DNA of 64,000 nucleotides from Trichosphaerium sp. ATCC 40318. Lineage: Eukaryota > Discosea > Flabellinia > Trichosidae. Shown here piece after piece: positions 32,629-44,430 of this stretch (position 1 is its first letter; every line of letters starts with the position of its first letter). The stretch covers positions 1-64,000 of the forward strand of contig JALMLS010000257.1 of assembly GCA_038496445.1 (NCBI GenBank), read 5' to 3'. The translations under genes were made by a program, and so were the position numbers. The notes beneath the pieces were generated by a model. That model was not told where the DNA came from, searched no databases, and saw nothing but the letters and a program-made list of their open reading frames with translations.

Positions 32629-34173
32629 ATTAACTCGTTATTCGTAACAAAAAAAAAAATTACGCGTAACAAATTTTAATAAAAACCCCTGTTGACCATG
32701 ACAACATTAATACCACTACATTGGTTACCTATTCCAATAGTTTAAAAGTTGCTTCACGCAAATTAAAACCCAAACCGTTACACAATCATGAAATCGCGTA
32801 AAAGCCGTGCTGCTATGCGTCAATTACTGCTTGACAATGCAGCCGGATGCAGGAGCAGGCGATAGCCTAAAATCGCTAAAATATCGTGCACTCAGACATA
32901 AAACAAGCTAAAAGCCAACAGGAAGAGACAAATGCAAATGACAGAGCAGAGTGAAAAGCTAAACAAAGTTATCGATGAAGGTTGGCGAGTGTTGACATAT
33001 GAGCAAATTTTCCTTCCCCCGAAATTGAGCACATCTCTAAACCCAGTAGCAAAACTGGGAGTTCCAATACAATGCAAAGAAGTGTTTGAGTGGTTGGTAA
33101 TAAGTCAGAATTAATTGATAGACTTTTAAAGGCACGTGATCCTACTTTTGAAAACAGCTTTAATATCCATACTAAGCTAGTTTTTGGGGCTGTTCAGCTG
33201 TGATACATTCATTTTATACAACTCACTTTGATGTTGTTGATCATGCTAATCAAACTAAATGGAGTACTTCAATGCCTGGGCAGTGTATAGAGCAAAACTA
33301 TCGAATGACTGTGGGAATTATGAAAATGACAATTACATCCCCCGTGGCCATCACAGATTACAATATAGTATCAAAGTGTCCTGACCATGGTCAAATACAT
33401 CTTGTACTTGCAAAGGCCTTGTTTTGTGGTGATGTTTATAATTCTGAATAAAGTGTATTTTTTTTTTGTTGGACACCCAAAAAACAATCCAAAAAATGCT
33501 TTCACCAATAGGTAACTTTAAAAAAGATGGTGTTAGTTGAAGGAGATGCTGTATTTCAGACGATCAAATGATCAATATTGACTAGGTGCACAATATTAGC
33601 ATAAAAATGAATTGCTACATACACACAAAAGAGACAAAAAACTATTTTCTGAACCTGTTTGTAGCTAACTGTAACAAACCTTTTACATCTAGCACTCATA
33701 TATAAGCAATATAAAGATGTTAGAAAGTGAAATTACTAAAAAATTTATTCAAGAGTCTGTGTAGTACATGCGACAACTTTGCAAAAATCAAAAAAAACAA
33801 TCTCAACAATTTTTGAGGTGTCTGTCAATTCTGTCATTACACTAAAAAACTTCAAGTTTAATGAGGTTTGTTTAATACCATTCTATTTTATGTGTTGTAT
33901 ATATAAACAACAATGCTTGGACAAAAGATGGAATATTATTGCAAACTTTATAACAAATACCGAAAAAACCCACTAAAATTGGAATCAGTCAGCTGACAAT
34001 GCTGGCTTGTTCACAAATTCCATGATTGCATCAAAGTATATCCTGCACTTGTAGGCATGATTAAAACGTATATGGCGTTTCTCAAAAAAAAATAAAACAA
34101 GGACACTGAGTCACTTGCCCAGGAAAAATTTGTTACGCGTAACTTTTTTTTTTGTTACGCGTAATGAGATTAA
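32629..34173. mobile_element. Internally deleted piggyBac-like transposon (element 3)
   Basis: The body is 32634-34168, starting CTCGTTATTCGTAAC and ending GCGTAATGAG, flanked by ATTAA at 32629-32633 and 34169-34173. The terminal repeats carry GTAAC-polyA-TTACGCGTAACAAATTT on both sides in inverse orientation. Inside are two fragments homologous to the start and the end of the element 1 transposase, listed separately. Confidence 0.8.
32932..33451 (+). pseudogene. Truncated piggyBac transposase remnant
   Basis: The first fragment (32932-33114) contains NKVIDEGWRVLTYEQIFLPP, alignable with the N-terminal part of the element 1 transposase (ENGWKVLPDSKIHLPE). The second (33200-33451) contains FYTTHFDVVDHANQTKWS and YRMTVGIMKMTITSPVAITDY, matching the last catalytic block and C-terminus of that protein (FYNHTFSAIDKANQLSWS; CRMTLGLLKLTLTCTHTICDY). 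The first two catalytic Asp, the PHD finger and the SAP-like part are deleted, so it cannot encode an active transposase. Confidence 0.75.
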
Positions 34174-34461
34174 ACGTTTCACTCCAAATGTATTTCTGTG
34201 CAAACTTTATTCTACCCTCAGATGGGTAGAGTATTACCATGTTAAAATAATCGGCTTTGGGCTTTCGTATTACTTGCCGTACTTGACCATCACGTGTATG
34301 CCATTCAAAAAAAGTCTTGTGAATGTCACCTGTTCTTCGCACGTGTGGGAATCTTTGAAATATGCCACTTCAAAATCACGTGTCGGATACAATTTCGTCA
34401 ACAGTTGTGCTTATATTCTTTTAGAAATATACAGACATAACACCAATAGCAACGCTTCTTA

Positions 34462-37400
34462 ATGTTTCTTAACGCAATAAATTTAACTCTATTCATACTC
34501 ACATTACAAGTGGCATTGGTATATACACAACCAAGTTGTCAGAACGTACTCAACTGGCCGAGTGATCCTAGAAGACCTAATCTGTACGTTCTTGCAACAT
34601 AACTCATAGACAATTTCTCTAACGGTTTGTGCTAGAGTCGCAAGTCAATTTGTTAGTGGTGGGCGCTGCTGTCAGTACTGTACTTCAGATCACAGTGTTT
34701 GGTACGCTATTGAACATATCTTACTTGAAGTGTCTTTAACCTCCGCTAGGATTCCTGGCCTTGCTTCAGACCTTGTGTTTATTGGCGACACGAGACTTGA
34801 TCTCGTGGGAGAAGATGATAGTGATCCAACACGAATGGCTACAATAGTAGCCCCAGAATTGCAAAGGTAACGTATTCAGCTATGACAAATTGACATCTAG
34901 CTAACTTTTTTGTAGTTTGAGCGATCGCTCAGTTGCCTTCAGTGCAAGATTTGATTTTTTCGACTTTGTACCATGCTCAGAAGTTCCTCCTGGATTCCAG
35001 GTATAGGATTGTAACGTTATGTTTTATTCACAGCTAAAAATCTCGTTCTAGGTGTTGAGACAACTGAGAAGTGACTGTATGTGATATTACTCAATTTCGT
35101 TCTTTGTAACATGACATTTGACATTGTATTATAGGTTATGGTGATAATAACCCAAATGCAAATCAAGCTGCTAAACCTTCTTGTACGTCACTTTTTTATG
35201 TTTGTTTTTTGACATTTTGCATTCAAGGTTGGCTTTGTGCTTGTGATTGGAATGGTAACGATTTGGTTTATTTACAAAGACGTGTACTCACGTGATTTTA
35301 GGAACTATTAGAGCGTTACCTACCAGTAGATGGAGAGGTGCCGTGTTTACTATTCAGAACGTTCAAGGAAGATGTGCACAAGTACGTTTTTTACCAAGCA
35401 GCTGTTTTAGCTTGTTCTTCTTTGCACGTGTAGCTCACGTGTTTTTTTTATAGTTTGGAGTTGGTGCTGGTAACAAGAACCTACTTAATTTTTCTTCGTC
35501 TGGATGGTATGACATATAGCAGTTCATAAGTTTAAACTCAACGACAAGCTTTATTCAATCTATATAGGTTTGATGTTGAAGTTGTTCAAGAACCAAGAAC
35601 AAGACAACCAGAACAAGAATCAAGCAATTTTGAACATCTTACAGGAGATATAAATATTGATTATACTATCGGTATTTTAATAATTTTAGAGCACTTGCAC
35701 GTGTAAATCACACGTCTTTTGTTTTTTTTTTGTGGCCAAGTCTTATTTTTTTCATACAGGTAACTTTGAAGCTTTTATTAATATCATCTTGGGCAACTTC
35801 TTGTTTCGTGATGAAAACATGGACGGCTTTCAAGGTAAATTTGCTCACTTAGTTTCTCATTTTCATAAAGTTCCGAATGCACGTGATCCCTGCGTCCACG
35901 CAAAACGTTTTTTTATTTTTTTTTAAATGAACAATTACTCAATTGTTTCTGTCTAGATTTTGACGAGTTTGGTTATGGTGATGTAGATGTATACTTATTA
36001 TCTGAATTTGGTAGTATTCTTGCAATAACATCAACAGATTCAGATGGATTTTACTTTTTCAACAAAGAAATGAACGCTCTACAGCTTGATTTTGATATGA
36101 CATTTCTGATATGTGTTGACTTCTTGGACGGCATTGGTAACGTAACCTTATCTCCTCTAAGTCCTCCTGGTATAGGAACACCTCCTACAGATTCAAATGG
36201 AGTCCTCACACAACTTGACTTGGATGAGGATGACGTTCTAGAGGTACTATTCTAACAAAAGTTGTTTTTTTTTCAAAGAAATCTTACTCACCGGAACTTT
36301 AGCAATATTCATGCTCCCCTGTTGTTGTTCCTGTTGCAGCACCTGATATACTTGTATACATCGACCAAACGATAGACTTTGGTTTCTATGATCCTAATGC
36401 TACAGACGTACGCACTTAGCACATCCTAAAATCGAAATAATTCTTACTTCTTTCCAAGCCTCCAACTGAAGTTCCAACAACGCTCCCTCCTACTACAGCT
36501 CCTCCCACTACAGAGCCACCTACTGAACGTCCTACGACTCAACCGCCAACAACTGCTCCACCAACAGTAGTTCCTACAGCACCTCCTACGTTGCCTCCTA
36601 CAACCCAATCGCCAACTACAACATCGCCAACAACAATACCTCCAACGACTTTATCTCCGACTACCAACCCACCTACAACGCTACCTCCAACGACTCTTCC
36701 GCCAACCACAAATCCGCCAACGACTCTCCCACCTACTACCCGTCCACCAACTACAAACTCGCCAACAACGGACGCGCCGACTACACCGCCTCCAACAACA
36801 TCTTCACCGACTACGGTATCACCAACAACGCTTCCTCCAACAACGTTACCACCTACAACACTTCCTCCAACGACGATACCACCCACAACAAACCCACCGA
36901 CTACGTTACAGCCTACAACTAATCCTCCAACAACACGTTCGCCAACAACACAGCCGCCTACTACTCGCGCACCAACAACACAGCCACCTACATTACCTCC
37001 TACAACACTTCCGCCTACAACAGCGCCACCAACAACGTTACCTCCAACTACTTTACCTCCTACAACGCTACCACCTACAACATTACCTCCAACAACATTA
37101 CCTCCAACAACGTTATCTCCTACCACCCTCGCACCTACAATACCACCTCCTACAACACGTTCGCCAACTACACAACCTCCTACCTTGCCTCCAACAACAC
37201 AACCTCCAACCACTTTACCTCCAACAACGCTGTCACCAACGACTAACCATCCGTCGACCTTACCTCCAACAACAACTGCGCCAACAGTAAGACCAATAAC
37301 ACCTCCACCATCCACAGCATCACCAACAACTCAGGTACTCATTAAACCATATTGATTGTTGACAATAACTCTTTATTTAAGTCGCCTACAACGGAACCTC

Positions 37401-37806
37401 CAACAATGACACTACCTCCTGTGGAACCTACGACTCCTTCTAGACAACCTACAACAGAAGCGCCTCCACCACCGACAGCACCAAGTACGTTTTTCTATTC
37501 CTTTCGGAAAGTAGAATTTGAAGGGCGGAATTTGTTTTATAAACTGACTGTTGCTTAGGCTGTCATGATTATGAACCTGGAACATCAAAACCTTTATACA
37601 TGGTACATATTTAATTTGTTAATAACAATCTGATCCAAAACTTACTCTGTCACTAGCCTCGATGTGAGAATGATTCTCATTGTCTCATATTTGTTCGGAT
37701 GTATCACTGTATCCAGACAATGACTTGTACGCCTATTGGTGTATGTGCTGTTGAAGAATGCTTTGATGCACGTGCGTGCAGGAACAAGTGGTATTGTACT
37801 CCATAA
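34462..37806 (+). CDS. Secreted SdrD-B-like / mucin-type Thr-Pro repeat protein
   Basis: Multi-exon gene with a signal peptide (ATG 34462, MFLNAINLTLFILTLQVALVYT). The N-terminal half has Cys pairs (GGRCCQYC; CWLCACDW) and beta-rich segments (LVFIGDTRLDLVG, GAVFTIQNVQGRC). A SdrD-B/Cna-B-like module follows (LGNFLFRDENMDGFQDFDEF...DVDVYLLSEFG...TSTDSDGFYFF) with Asp-rich DENMDG loops typical of calcium-binding adhesin domains. A long PPTT mucin-like stalk runs from about 36459 to 37490, likely O-glycosylated. A Cys-rich end (PRCENDSHC...CIQTMTCTPIGVC...CFDARACRNKWYCTP) closes the protein at TAA 37804-37806. A cell-surface or matrix adhesin is inferred. Confidence 0.7.
36459..37490 (+). repeat. 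PPTT/SPTT codon repeat
   Basis: About 50 imperfect copies of a 15-bp unit (CCNCCNACNACN with one variable codon) encoding x-PPTT. The reverse strand is also open (36539-37315) but is only the shadow of the repeat. Confidence 0.85.
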
Positions 37807-38310
37807 TCGTTAAAAAAAACACCCCAAGAACCTATCCTGTCATAGATACTTTGTCAAGTGGGTTACACCATCATTTGTATATTCTATTTGTAGCCGAAAT
37901 AAAAAAGCTGAACTTTTCTCAACCACGTTCAACATAGTTTTAAAACAAATTCAATTTGGCTCGTATGCCATTCAAGGAAAAAAAAAGCAACACAAAAACT
38001 GCATAACATTGTCAAGATAATTCAATGTTAAAGGCAGATTTGTTTGCTTCGATTTATCATCAATCAGTCACCATTGCTGTTATATCAACACATTTCAATG
38101 ACACATGAAGCATTGCATCAGTGTCTGGCGTTAACATACAATAATGATTAGAGCACAGAAAATGCAGAGCTGGTACTTTGCAACATTCGAAGTGGACCTC
38201 ATAGTCAAGTGCATTGTATTTATTTAATGTTTAAACTTTCAAAGCAGGGATTTAGACGTGTTCTGTAAATGGTTACATTACACGTGACAGACAAAACTAG
38301 TACTTTATCT
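37807..38310. other. Intergenic, convergent 3' ends
   Basis: About 500 bp, AT-rich; no gene supported. Confidence 0.4.
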
Positions 38311-41300
38311 TTATGAAGTCATTTTGATGAAATCTTCTGATGTAGGTAATCCAGAACGTCTCTGAGGAATAGGATCATCGGGAATATCTTCACCATTCAG
38401 TTTTCTTTCAATCTTGTCAATAGTATTTTCCTTTATTCTCTTCTTTCCTTCTTCAGATAACTTCTTTGATTTTTCAAGAGATATAGGGGAAATATCATAC
38501 ATGAACTTGATTACTTTAAAAGGAACATGTGGGTATCTCATAATAGCATACTGAAAAGCAGATATGCCTTCTTTATCAAGAATGTCAAAATCAGCACCTA
38601 AACGAAAATAAAAAAATTAGAGTTTGACAAAGAGTCTTCGCTTTATTTTCTGAATTTGTACCTCCTCTTGCAATGTGTTGAAATACTAGTATTTCTTCAT
38701 CATCCATTGGATTTTTAGTTGAAGTACCAAAGTATGTAAAAAGGCGATGCAGAGGCGTTGAACCTGGACACAAAGTAAACAACATATGAAAATCCAACAA
38801 AGTGTAACTTGTAAATTTAAACTGTTTCTGACAACTGTCTCCGATAAAACAAGCCAAACATGTAAGTAATTTTCTTTTAGCTACTACTCGACTTTTGTGA
38901 TTTTGTATTAAAAAAAAAACCCAACACGTGTTTTAGGAGAAGTTGCGAAATGTTTTCGAAAAAAAAATTATGCTAAGGTACCATTAGAGTCCTGTGCGTT
39001 AACATTTGCTCCCTTTTCAATAAGAAGTTTTGTAAGTTCTGCTGATCTTTTCTCTGCACAATAGTGACGACAACAAATATAATGAAGAGGTGTCTGATCT
39101 TTAGACTTCATAAAATCGCCCGAACTAGAAACACCAAATTAATCAAAAAAATCTGAAAAAAAAACTACATACTCGCAAAGAGCGTTAACGTTAGCTCCAT
39201 GAGCGATTAGTATACGTGCTGGATTTACAGCTGAAGCAGTACAACATGTATGAAGAGGTGTGACGCCATTTTCATCAGAGACATTAGGATCAGCGCCATT
39301 ATCTGTCAACAAATCGACAATGTCTTCGTTTTGAGGAAACAAACCAAGAAGAGTTGCACCTTTTGCTCAGTAAGTAATCACGTGACAAATGTTATTTGAT
39401 GTGTTTAATGTACCAGTAGACATTGTTGTGTTAACATCAACACGTTTGCAGGATAATAAAGCTTGAAGAGCAGGTGTTCCACCAAGTGCTGTCATGTGGA
39501 TCGGATAAGGAGCCATAGCGGTAATATATTCTTCTTCGTCTTCAGAGTCGTATCCTGATTCAACAGCTGCTTTGCAATTTACCTCGCATGTAGTATCGGA
39601 TGTAAGGTACTCGATGATTTGGATATGACCTTTTAGACAAGCAATATGAAGAGGCGAAAGGTCATTGAATCCAGTGACATTAATATCAATCTGAAAAAGA
39701 AAGTTAAACCAAACAATCAAAACCATAAAAAATAACGATTTGTACTCTACCTTTTTCCCTTCAACTAGTGATTTGACCTTTTCCAAATCATTATTAAGAA
39801 CTGCATGGTGTAACAATGTGTTATTTTTGGAATCACGACCATCAACGTTCTTCACAAGAGGAATCAAGTAATCAACCAAATCATTGTGACCACATTCAGA
39901 TGCAATACCAATACATGATGACCCATTACTCATATTCATGGATGTGTCTGCTCCATTTTCGATGAGGAAAGTCATAACAGGTACGTTTCCCGACATTGAG
40001 GCTACAATGGCAGGTGTTCTACCAGAGGTATCCGCGGCATTGATGATTTTTAAAAAGTCAACGTTTTTCGTTTTTGCCAGATTAAGAATTTCCAAAGCTG
40101 TCGTTGTGTTTGATTTCCCTGTGACGATTTGGTTCGGATTATATGCGTTTATAGCTATCAAGTGTACGATATTCCATTTTGAACCATCTAACGTCTTCTC
40201 AAATAAGACAGGGTCAAAATCTTTGTCTTCCATTGATTTTTTCAAACCATCCAAATCATTTACAAATGCTTGGACATGAAGATTACATCCTTGACCTGCA
40301 ATTGCTTTCTTCGCTGTTGACAAAAAGTGTTAATACGTGCACATTGTTAAAGTATCGCTATAAATATCGTACATGCTTCTAAAAGCCATTCTTTATCTTC
40401 AGGCTTCTCAAGTACATCAAACGCATTTTCTTGCTTCAAAAATATTAAATGGACAAGTTTCTGTTTCTCTCTCATACCTTAGCATTCTTTGGGATTAAAG
40501 GCATTGCGCCAAGACTCAATAACTTCTCTGCTACCTCTTTACGCTGTTCAAGAGATGCAAATGGGATTATAGTACTATTACTGTCTTTGCTACTTGACCT
40601 AAAAATAATTGAGTGTAACTGCTCACTGCCGTTTTTTCAGAAATCTGACCAGTCTTTCGCGTAAAAAGCACCAACTGACTCTAATATAGGCGTCTCACCT
40701 CCTCTCGCAGTCCTAGAATACAAGTTAACTTGACAACAGTAGAACAGAGCAAGCTTCCCAAAAGAAAAATAGAATTCCATGAAAAGTAAAAATAAAAACC
40801 ACTGTCACGTGTTTTTTGGTTTTAGGTTTGTTTATGCTTACTTTGCAGTTGCGTTGATATCCGTATTTGTAAGTGCTTTGCGCTCCAAAAGAAGATTCAA
40901 TGCTGGCAGATGACCACCGCCTGCACAGTAGTGATAGAGTGTATTACCTCGGGAACTACAAAGTTTGTCAATAAAAATATTTGAACAAAAAAAGGAGCTA
41001 GTACTCTATGCCATCAGTATCACACTTTTTATCCACTAAATACTGAATAACATCAACTCCAGCTCTACAGTTAACAGCCCAATGAAGGGAATACGTAAAG
41101 TCTGACCCAACAACTAAAAAATCGTTATCTTTGAATGAGTCTCGTATAACGAAGATCGGTTACGTTTGTTCGCGTCTGCGCCTTCTTCTACAGCTGATTT
41201 AATAGCTTTTAGGAAACTAAACAACTGTTAACGGCCAAAGCACTTAAAAACGTCTCAAAAAAGCACCAAGCGTATTGAATACTCTAAAACAGCTTGTATT

Positions 41301-41383
41301 GTGTACCTGTACATTAAAGCGCTTTTAATCCGCTCCTCAGGTTTCTTTATACGCATCGTGTGCGACAACATACTATAAGACAT
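38311..41383 (-). CDS. Ankyrin-repeat protein
   Basis: Many-exon minus-strand gene, ATG at 41383 (MSYSMLSHTMRIKKPEER) to TAA at 38311-38313. It carries twelve or more ankyrin repeats, including DTSGRTPAIVASMSGNVPVM, NGADTSMNMSNGSSCIGIAS, DSKNNTLLHHAVLNNDLEKV, GFNDLSPLHIACLKGHIQII, PNVSDENGVTPLHTCC and ARILIAHGANVNAL. The C-terminus is a charged non-repeat helix (SKKLSEEGKKRIKENTIDKIERKL). One exon carries an acidic insertion (YDSEDEEE). Ankyrin arrays mediate protein binding; no enzymatic domain is visible. Exons are mostly one or two repeats long. Confidence 0.75.
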
Positions 41384-41850
41384 GGTTACAGCGTTATAAA
41401 CAGCAATATTTATGGGAAGGGACTAAGCTGTTAAGGAAGTTTGTTTTGTGAATATCCAAAAAAGACTAGTAACACTTGACAGGCTGGAAGTTAAAATGTA
41501 TGCTGAGTATTGTCTGTAACGTGCAACGTCACCACGTTCAGTACCAACATTTCCACCAAGACTTCACTGTGAACTTTGACGAAATACACAAATGTATTCT
41601 ACAATGATATTCGTATTTTGAGGGGTTAACGTACTAATAAATTACGCTATTATCCTACAACTAAGGCCACGTCTCTCTTACACGTATTCTCATCTTTCGT
41701 GTGCCCTTTAACGTTTCATTGTCAGGTTTCTTCGTGGGTGTTCTCACCTGCCTACACGTGCATACGGATTTGACCAGATAATCAATAAAAACGGAGAGAT
41801 AATCCTATTTTTTTCTTAGGTCATTGTTTAATAGGTACTTTCTTGTTATT

Positions 41851-42518
41851 TCACAGTTTAATGCTACCTCTATGACAAAGAAGTAGTGCTGAGATGTACA
41901 GCATGTACACATCAACGCGATCTTGCACTTCAGATTCGTTGGTGCCCTTTGTTGTACTGTTTATTGCAGTTAGGATATTGTACAAATTGTCTTTTTTTGA
42001 AAAGGCTTGTTAAACAAAACATGTGCAACTATGATTCGCTCAAGTATGTTCATTAGATCTCTCCTGGTTTGTTCAATTATATTGGGTTCAAAGAACCACA
42101 AGCCATGTTTATCAGCAAACTCCTAAGTACATTATATTACATGTAAACAAAAGAAAGGTGTTATTTATTTGCACACCTGACCCGCCTCTGTTGTCACTTC
42201 ACATTTAGATTCCAATCTTGTTTTGAAATCAAGCAGAATAAACTGTACATTGTCACGTGTGATGTTTCTTTTTGCTAATTTTGTAAAAAAGTTGAGTTGC
42301 TTGTAGGATTCGAGATGGCATAGCCGATATGTTTTAGGGAGCGTAACTTACAATATTAAAATCGCAAATAGCATCTCAAGAGTATTGGATATGACACGGT
42401 GGCTTATATTTACTGCAAGATGTACACAACAGTAGAGCTTTCCTAGCTCATTTCGTCTTACAGCGTTTTTGCTTAGTGAACAGTTACAACCAACGCATCT
42501 CTTTGACAATGATACCAT
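41851..42518 (-). CDS. Hypothetical protein with N-terminal Cys cluster (tentative)
   Basis: Exon-like stretches: MVSLSKRCVGCNCSLSKNAV...LYCCVHL (ATG at 42518), then YRLCHLESYKQLNFFTKLAK...FILLDFKTRLESKCEVTTEAGQ (about 42170-42350), then EFADKHGLWFFEPNIIEQTRRDLMNI (about 42040-42125), and an end VDVYMLYISALLLC with TGA at 41851-41853. The spacing CxxC...CC suggests a small metal-binding fold. I could not make every junction phase-consistent, so boundaries are provisional or the gene is decaying. Confidence 0.35.
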
Positions 42519-43368
42519 GATGGATATTCGGATTACTTTTGCTGTGAGAATAGTCCACTAAGCTATAACAATCGCTTGTTTATGAAGTTGTAATAAGCGA
42601 TATGAATTTTATTCTGAAATGTCGTTACACAACAAAGACCAGTACTTGTTTATGTTAACCTAGCAAAGTCACAAGTTCAGTAAAATAAAGATGTTTATGG
42701 CCTCAGGAAAACAAGACAATGTTGTGTTTGAAAATAACTATTAATCATGGAATGTTGTAACTGTATTACGGATAGCCAACTATGTATAGATTGGAAATAA
42801 ACAACGTTATTGTAAACAAACCCTATGTTAAAAATGACCATTATGAGAAAAGTCTGATACTTCTGCATATGATCTAAATGCTTATTTGATACTTTCTAAT
42901 CAACTTTGGCAACACTCGGAGAGTTTGGGATTATTTTGAGAGACAAGAAAACTCGACACTTTTTGAATAAAGATAAAAAAGGTAAAACAAAAAAAAAATG
43001 GGTTCTGTCGAACGTGTCAAAAATCAGATTGTACTCCTCTTCTACAATACTTTACGTAGCATCTGACATACACTAAACAAGAACAACTCCTTAATTCAAA
43101 TCATTCCTCAATTCTCAAGAGAGACCAAAAAACGTTTGGGATTTTCTCGATTTTTCACGGTGAACGACTCTGTTTGTTTAGGGCTCATGGTGGCACTGGC
43201 ATAAAATATACAGTTTTTCAAAATTTGCATGGTGCAATATTTGTGTCTTTTTTGTACAAAAAAGTGTTTTCCAGCACGTGATAACAAAGTCTGATAAAGT
43301 CAAAAAAAAGGAGAAAAGTGATAAAAAAAAAAAGAAACAATTTGAGTAGCACCTTATCTAGATCAACT
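42519..43368. other. Intergenic
   Basis: About 850 bp; AT-rich, no supported gene. The right part is the promoter side of the minisatellite gene. Confidence 0.4.
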
Positions 43369-44430
43369 ATGCTTATCAACCACGTAATAGCAGCAATTGT
43401 ACTATTGTCCATGACTACTATTGTGTCATCAATCTCCTCTATTCGTGAGCGCCATACAAAACTTCAAACCTCCACAATAGCTGTGAACAGGTTACAAACG
43501 AATGGAACCATTCCGCCTTCAACTAATGGAACAAACAGCACCTTTCCGCCATCAACCAACAGCACATTTCCTCCATCAACCAATGGCACTTTCCCGCCAG
43601 CAATGAACGGAACATTTCCACCCTCAACAAATGGTACATTCCCGCCATCAATGAACGGAACATTTCCACCATCAACAAATGGTACATTTCCACCGTCAAC
43701 GAATGGCACATTCCCGCCATCAATGAACGGAACATTTCCACCATCAACAAATGGTACATTTCCACCGTCAACGAATGGCACATTTCCTCCGTCAACAAAT
43801 GGTACATTTCCTCCGTCAACGAATGGCACATTCCCACCATCAACGAATGGCACATTTCCACCATCAACCAATGGCACATTCCCGCCAGCAATGAACGGAA
43901 CATTTCCACCCTCAACAAATGGTACATTCCCGCCATCAATGAACGGAACATTTCCACCATCAACAAATGGTACATTTCCACCGTCAACGAATGGCACATT
44001 TCCTCCGTCAACCAATGGCACATTCCCGCCAGCAATGAACGGAACATTTCCACCCTCAACAAATGGTACATTCCCGCCATCAATGAACGGAACATTTCCA
44101 CCATCAACAAATGGCACATTTCCACCGTCAACAAATGGCACGTTCCCACCATCAACCAATGGCACATTTCCTCCATCAACCAATGGTACATTTCCACCAT
44201 CAACCAATGGCACCTTCCCTCCGTCTTCAAACAGTACTAATCCTCCAACTTTAGCTCCATCATCGCAACCAAATTTCTTCTGTATTTGTTGTATTGTATC
44301 ATTCCCTCTTCCACCTTCTGGATCTAAACCTAATTGTAAACTTGTCTATTACCCAGAAAGTACAAGATACAGAGACGACCTCTTTTGTAGTTGCTATCCG
44401 TCATCACGTGATAAACCTCACTTTAACTAG
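43369..44430 (+). CDS. Secreted N-glycan-rich minisatellite protein (NGTFPPST repeats)
   Basis: The open frame begins at 43318. The better start is ATG 43369, giving a signal peptide (MLINHVIAAIVLLSMTTIVSS). From about 43500 to 44225 nearly the whole protein is an 8-residue repeat, NGTFPPST with SM or AM variants. Each unit carries an NGT N-glycosylation sequon, so roughly thirty glycan sites in a row. The C-terminus is Cys-rich (FFCICCIVSF...CKLVYYPE...LFCSCYP). A heavily glycosylated wall, mucilage or cell-surface protein is inferred. Reverse-strand frames over the repeat are shadows. Confidence 0.75.
   Translation: MLINHVIAAIVLLSMTTIVSSISSIRERHTKLQTSTIAVNRLQTNGTIPPSTNGTNSTFPPSTNSTFPPSTNGTFPPAMNGTFPPSTNGTFPPSMNGTFPPSTNGTFPPSTNGTFPPSMNGTFPPSTNGTFPPSTNGTFPPSTNGTFPPSTNGTFPPSTNGTFPPSTNGTFPPAMNGTFPPSTNGTFPPSMNGTFPPSTNGTFPPSTNGTFPPSTNGTFPPAMNGTFPPSTNGTFPPSMNGTFPPSTNGTFPPSTNGTFPPSTNGTFPPSTNGTFPPSTNGTFPPSSNSTNPPTLAPSSQPNFFCICCIVSFPLPPSGSKPNCKLVYYPESTRYRDDLFCSCYPSSRDKPHFN
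43551..44225 (+). repeat. 24-bp coding minisatellite with higher-order structure
   Basis: About 28 copies of a 24-bp unit. A five-unit block (AM, ST, SM, ST, ST variants, 120 bp) recurs at about 43590, 43885 and 44030 with near-identical codon choice, showing block duplication. Confidence 0.8.

Noticed and set aside
34133-34462. Minus-strand ORF ending in the element 3 terminal repeat (possible disrupted gene)
   Set aside because: Looks weakly coding, but no domain or continuation is found across the element; insufficient support.
36539-37315. Long minus-strand ORF of VVGG repeats
   Set aside because: It is the complementary reading of the PPTT repeat in the plus-strand gene; no start context or domain.
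36453-37490. Possible CRISPR-like or satellite array
   Set aside because: Units are in-frame codon repeats without spacers; the genome is eukaryotic.
43464-44230. Two long minus-strand ORFs over the minisatellite
   Set aside because: Shadows of the 24-bp repeat, whose period is a multiple of three, keeping all frames open.
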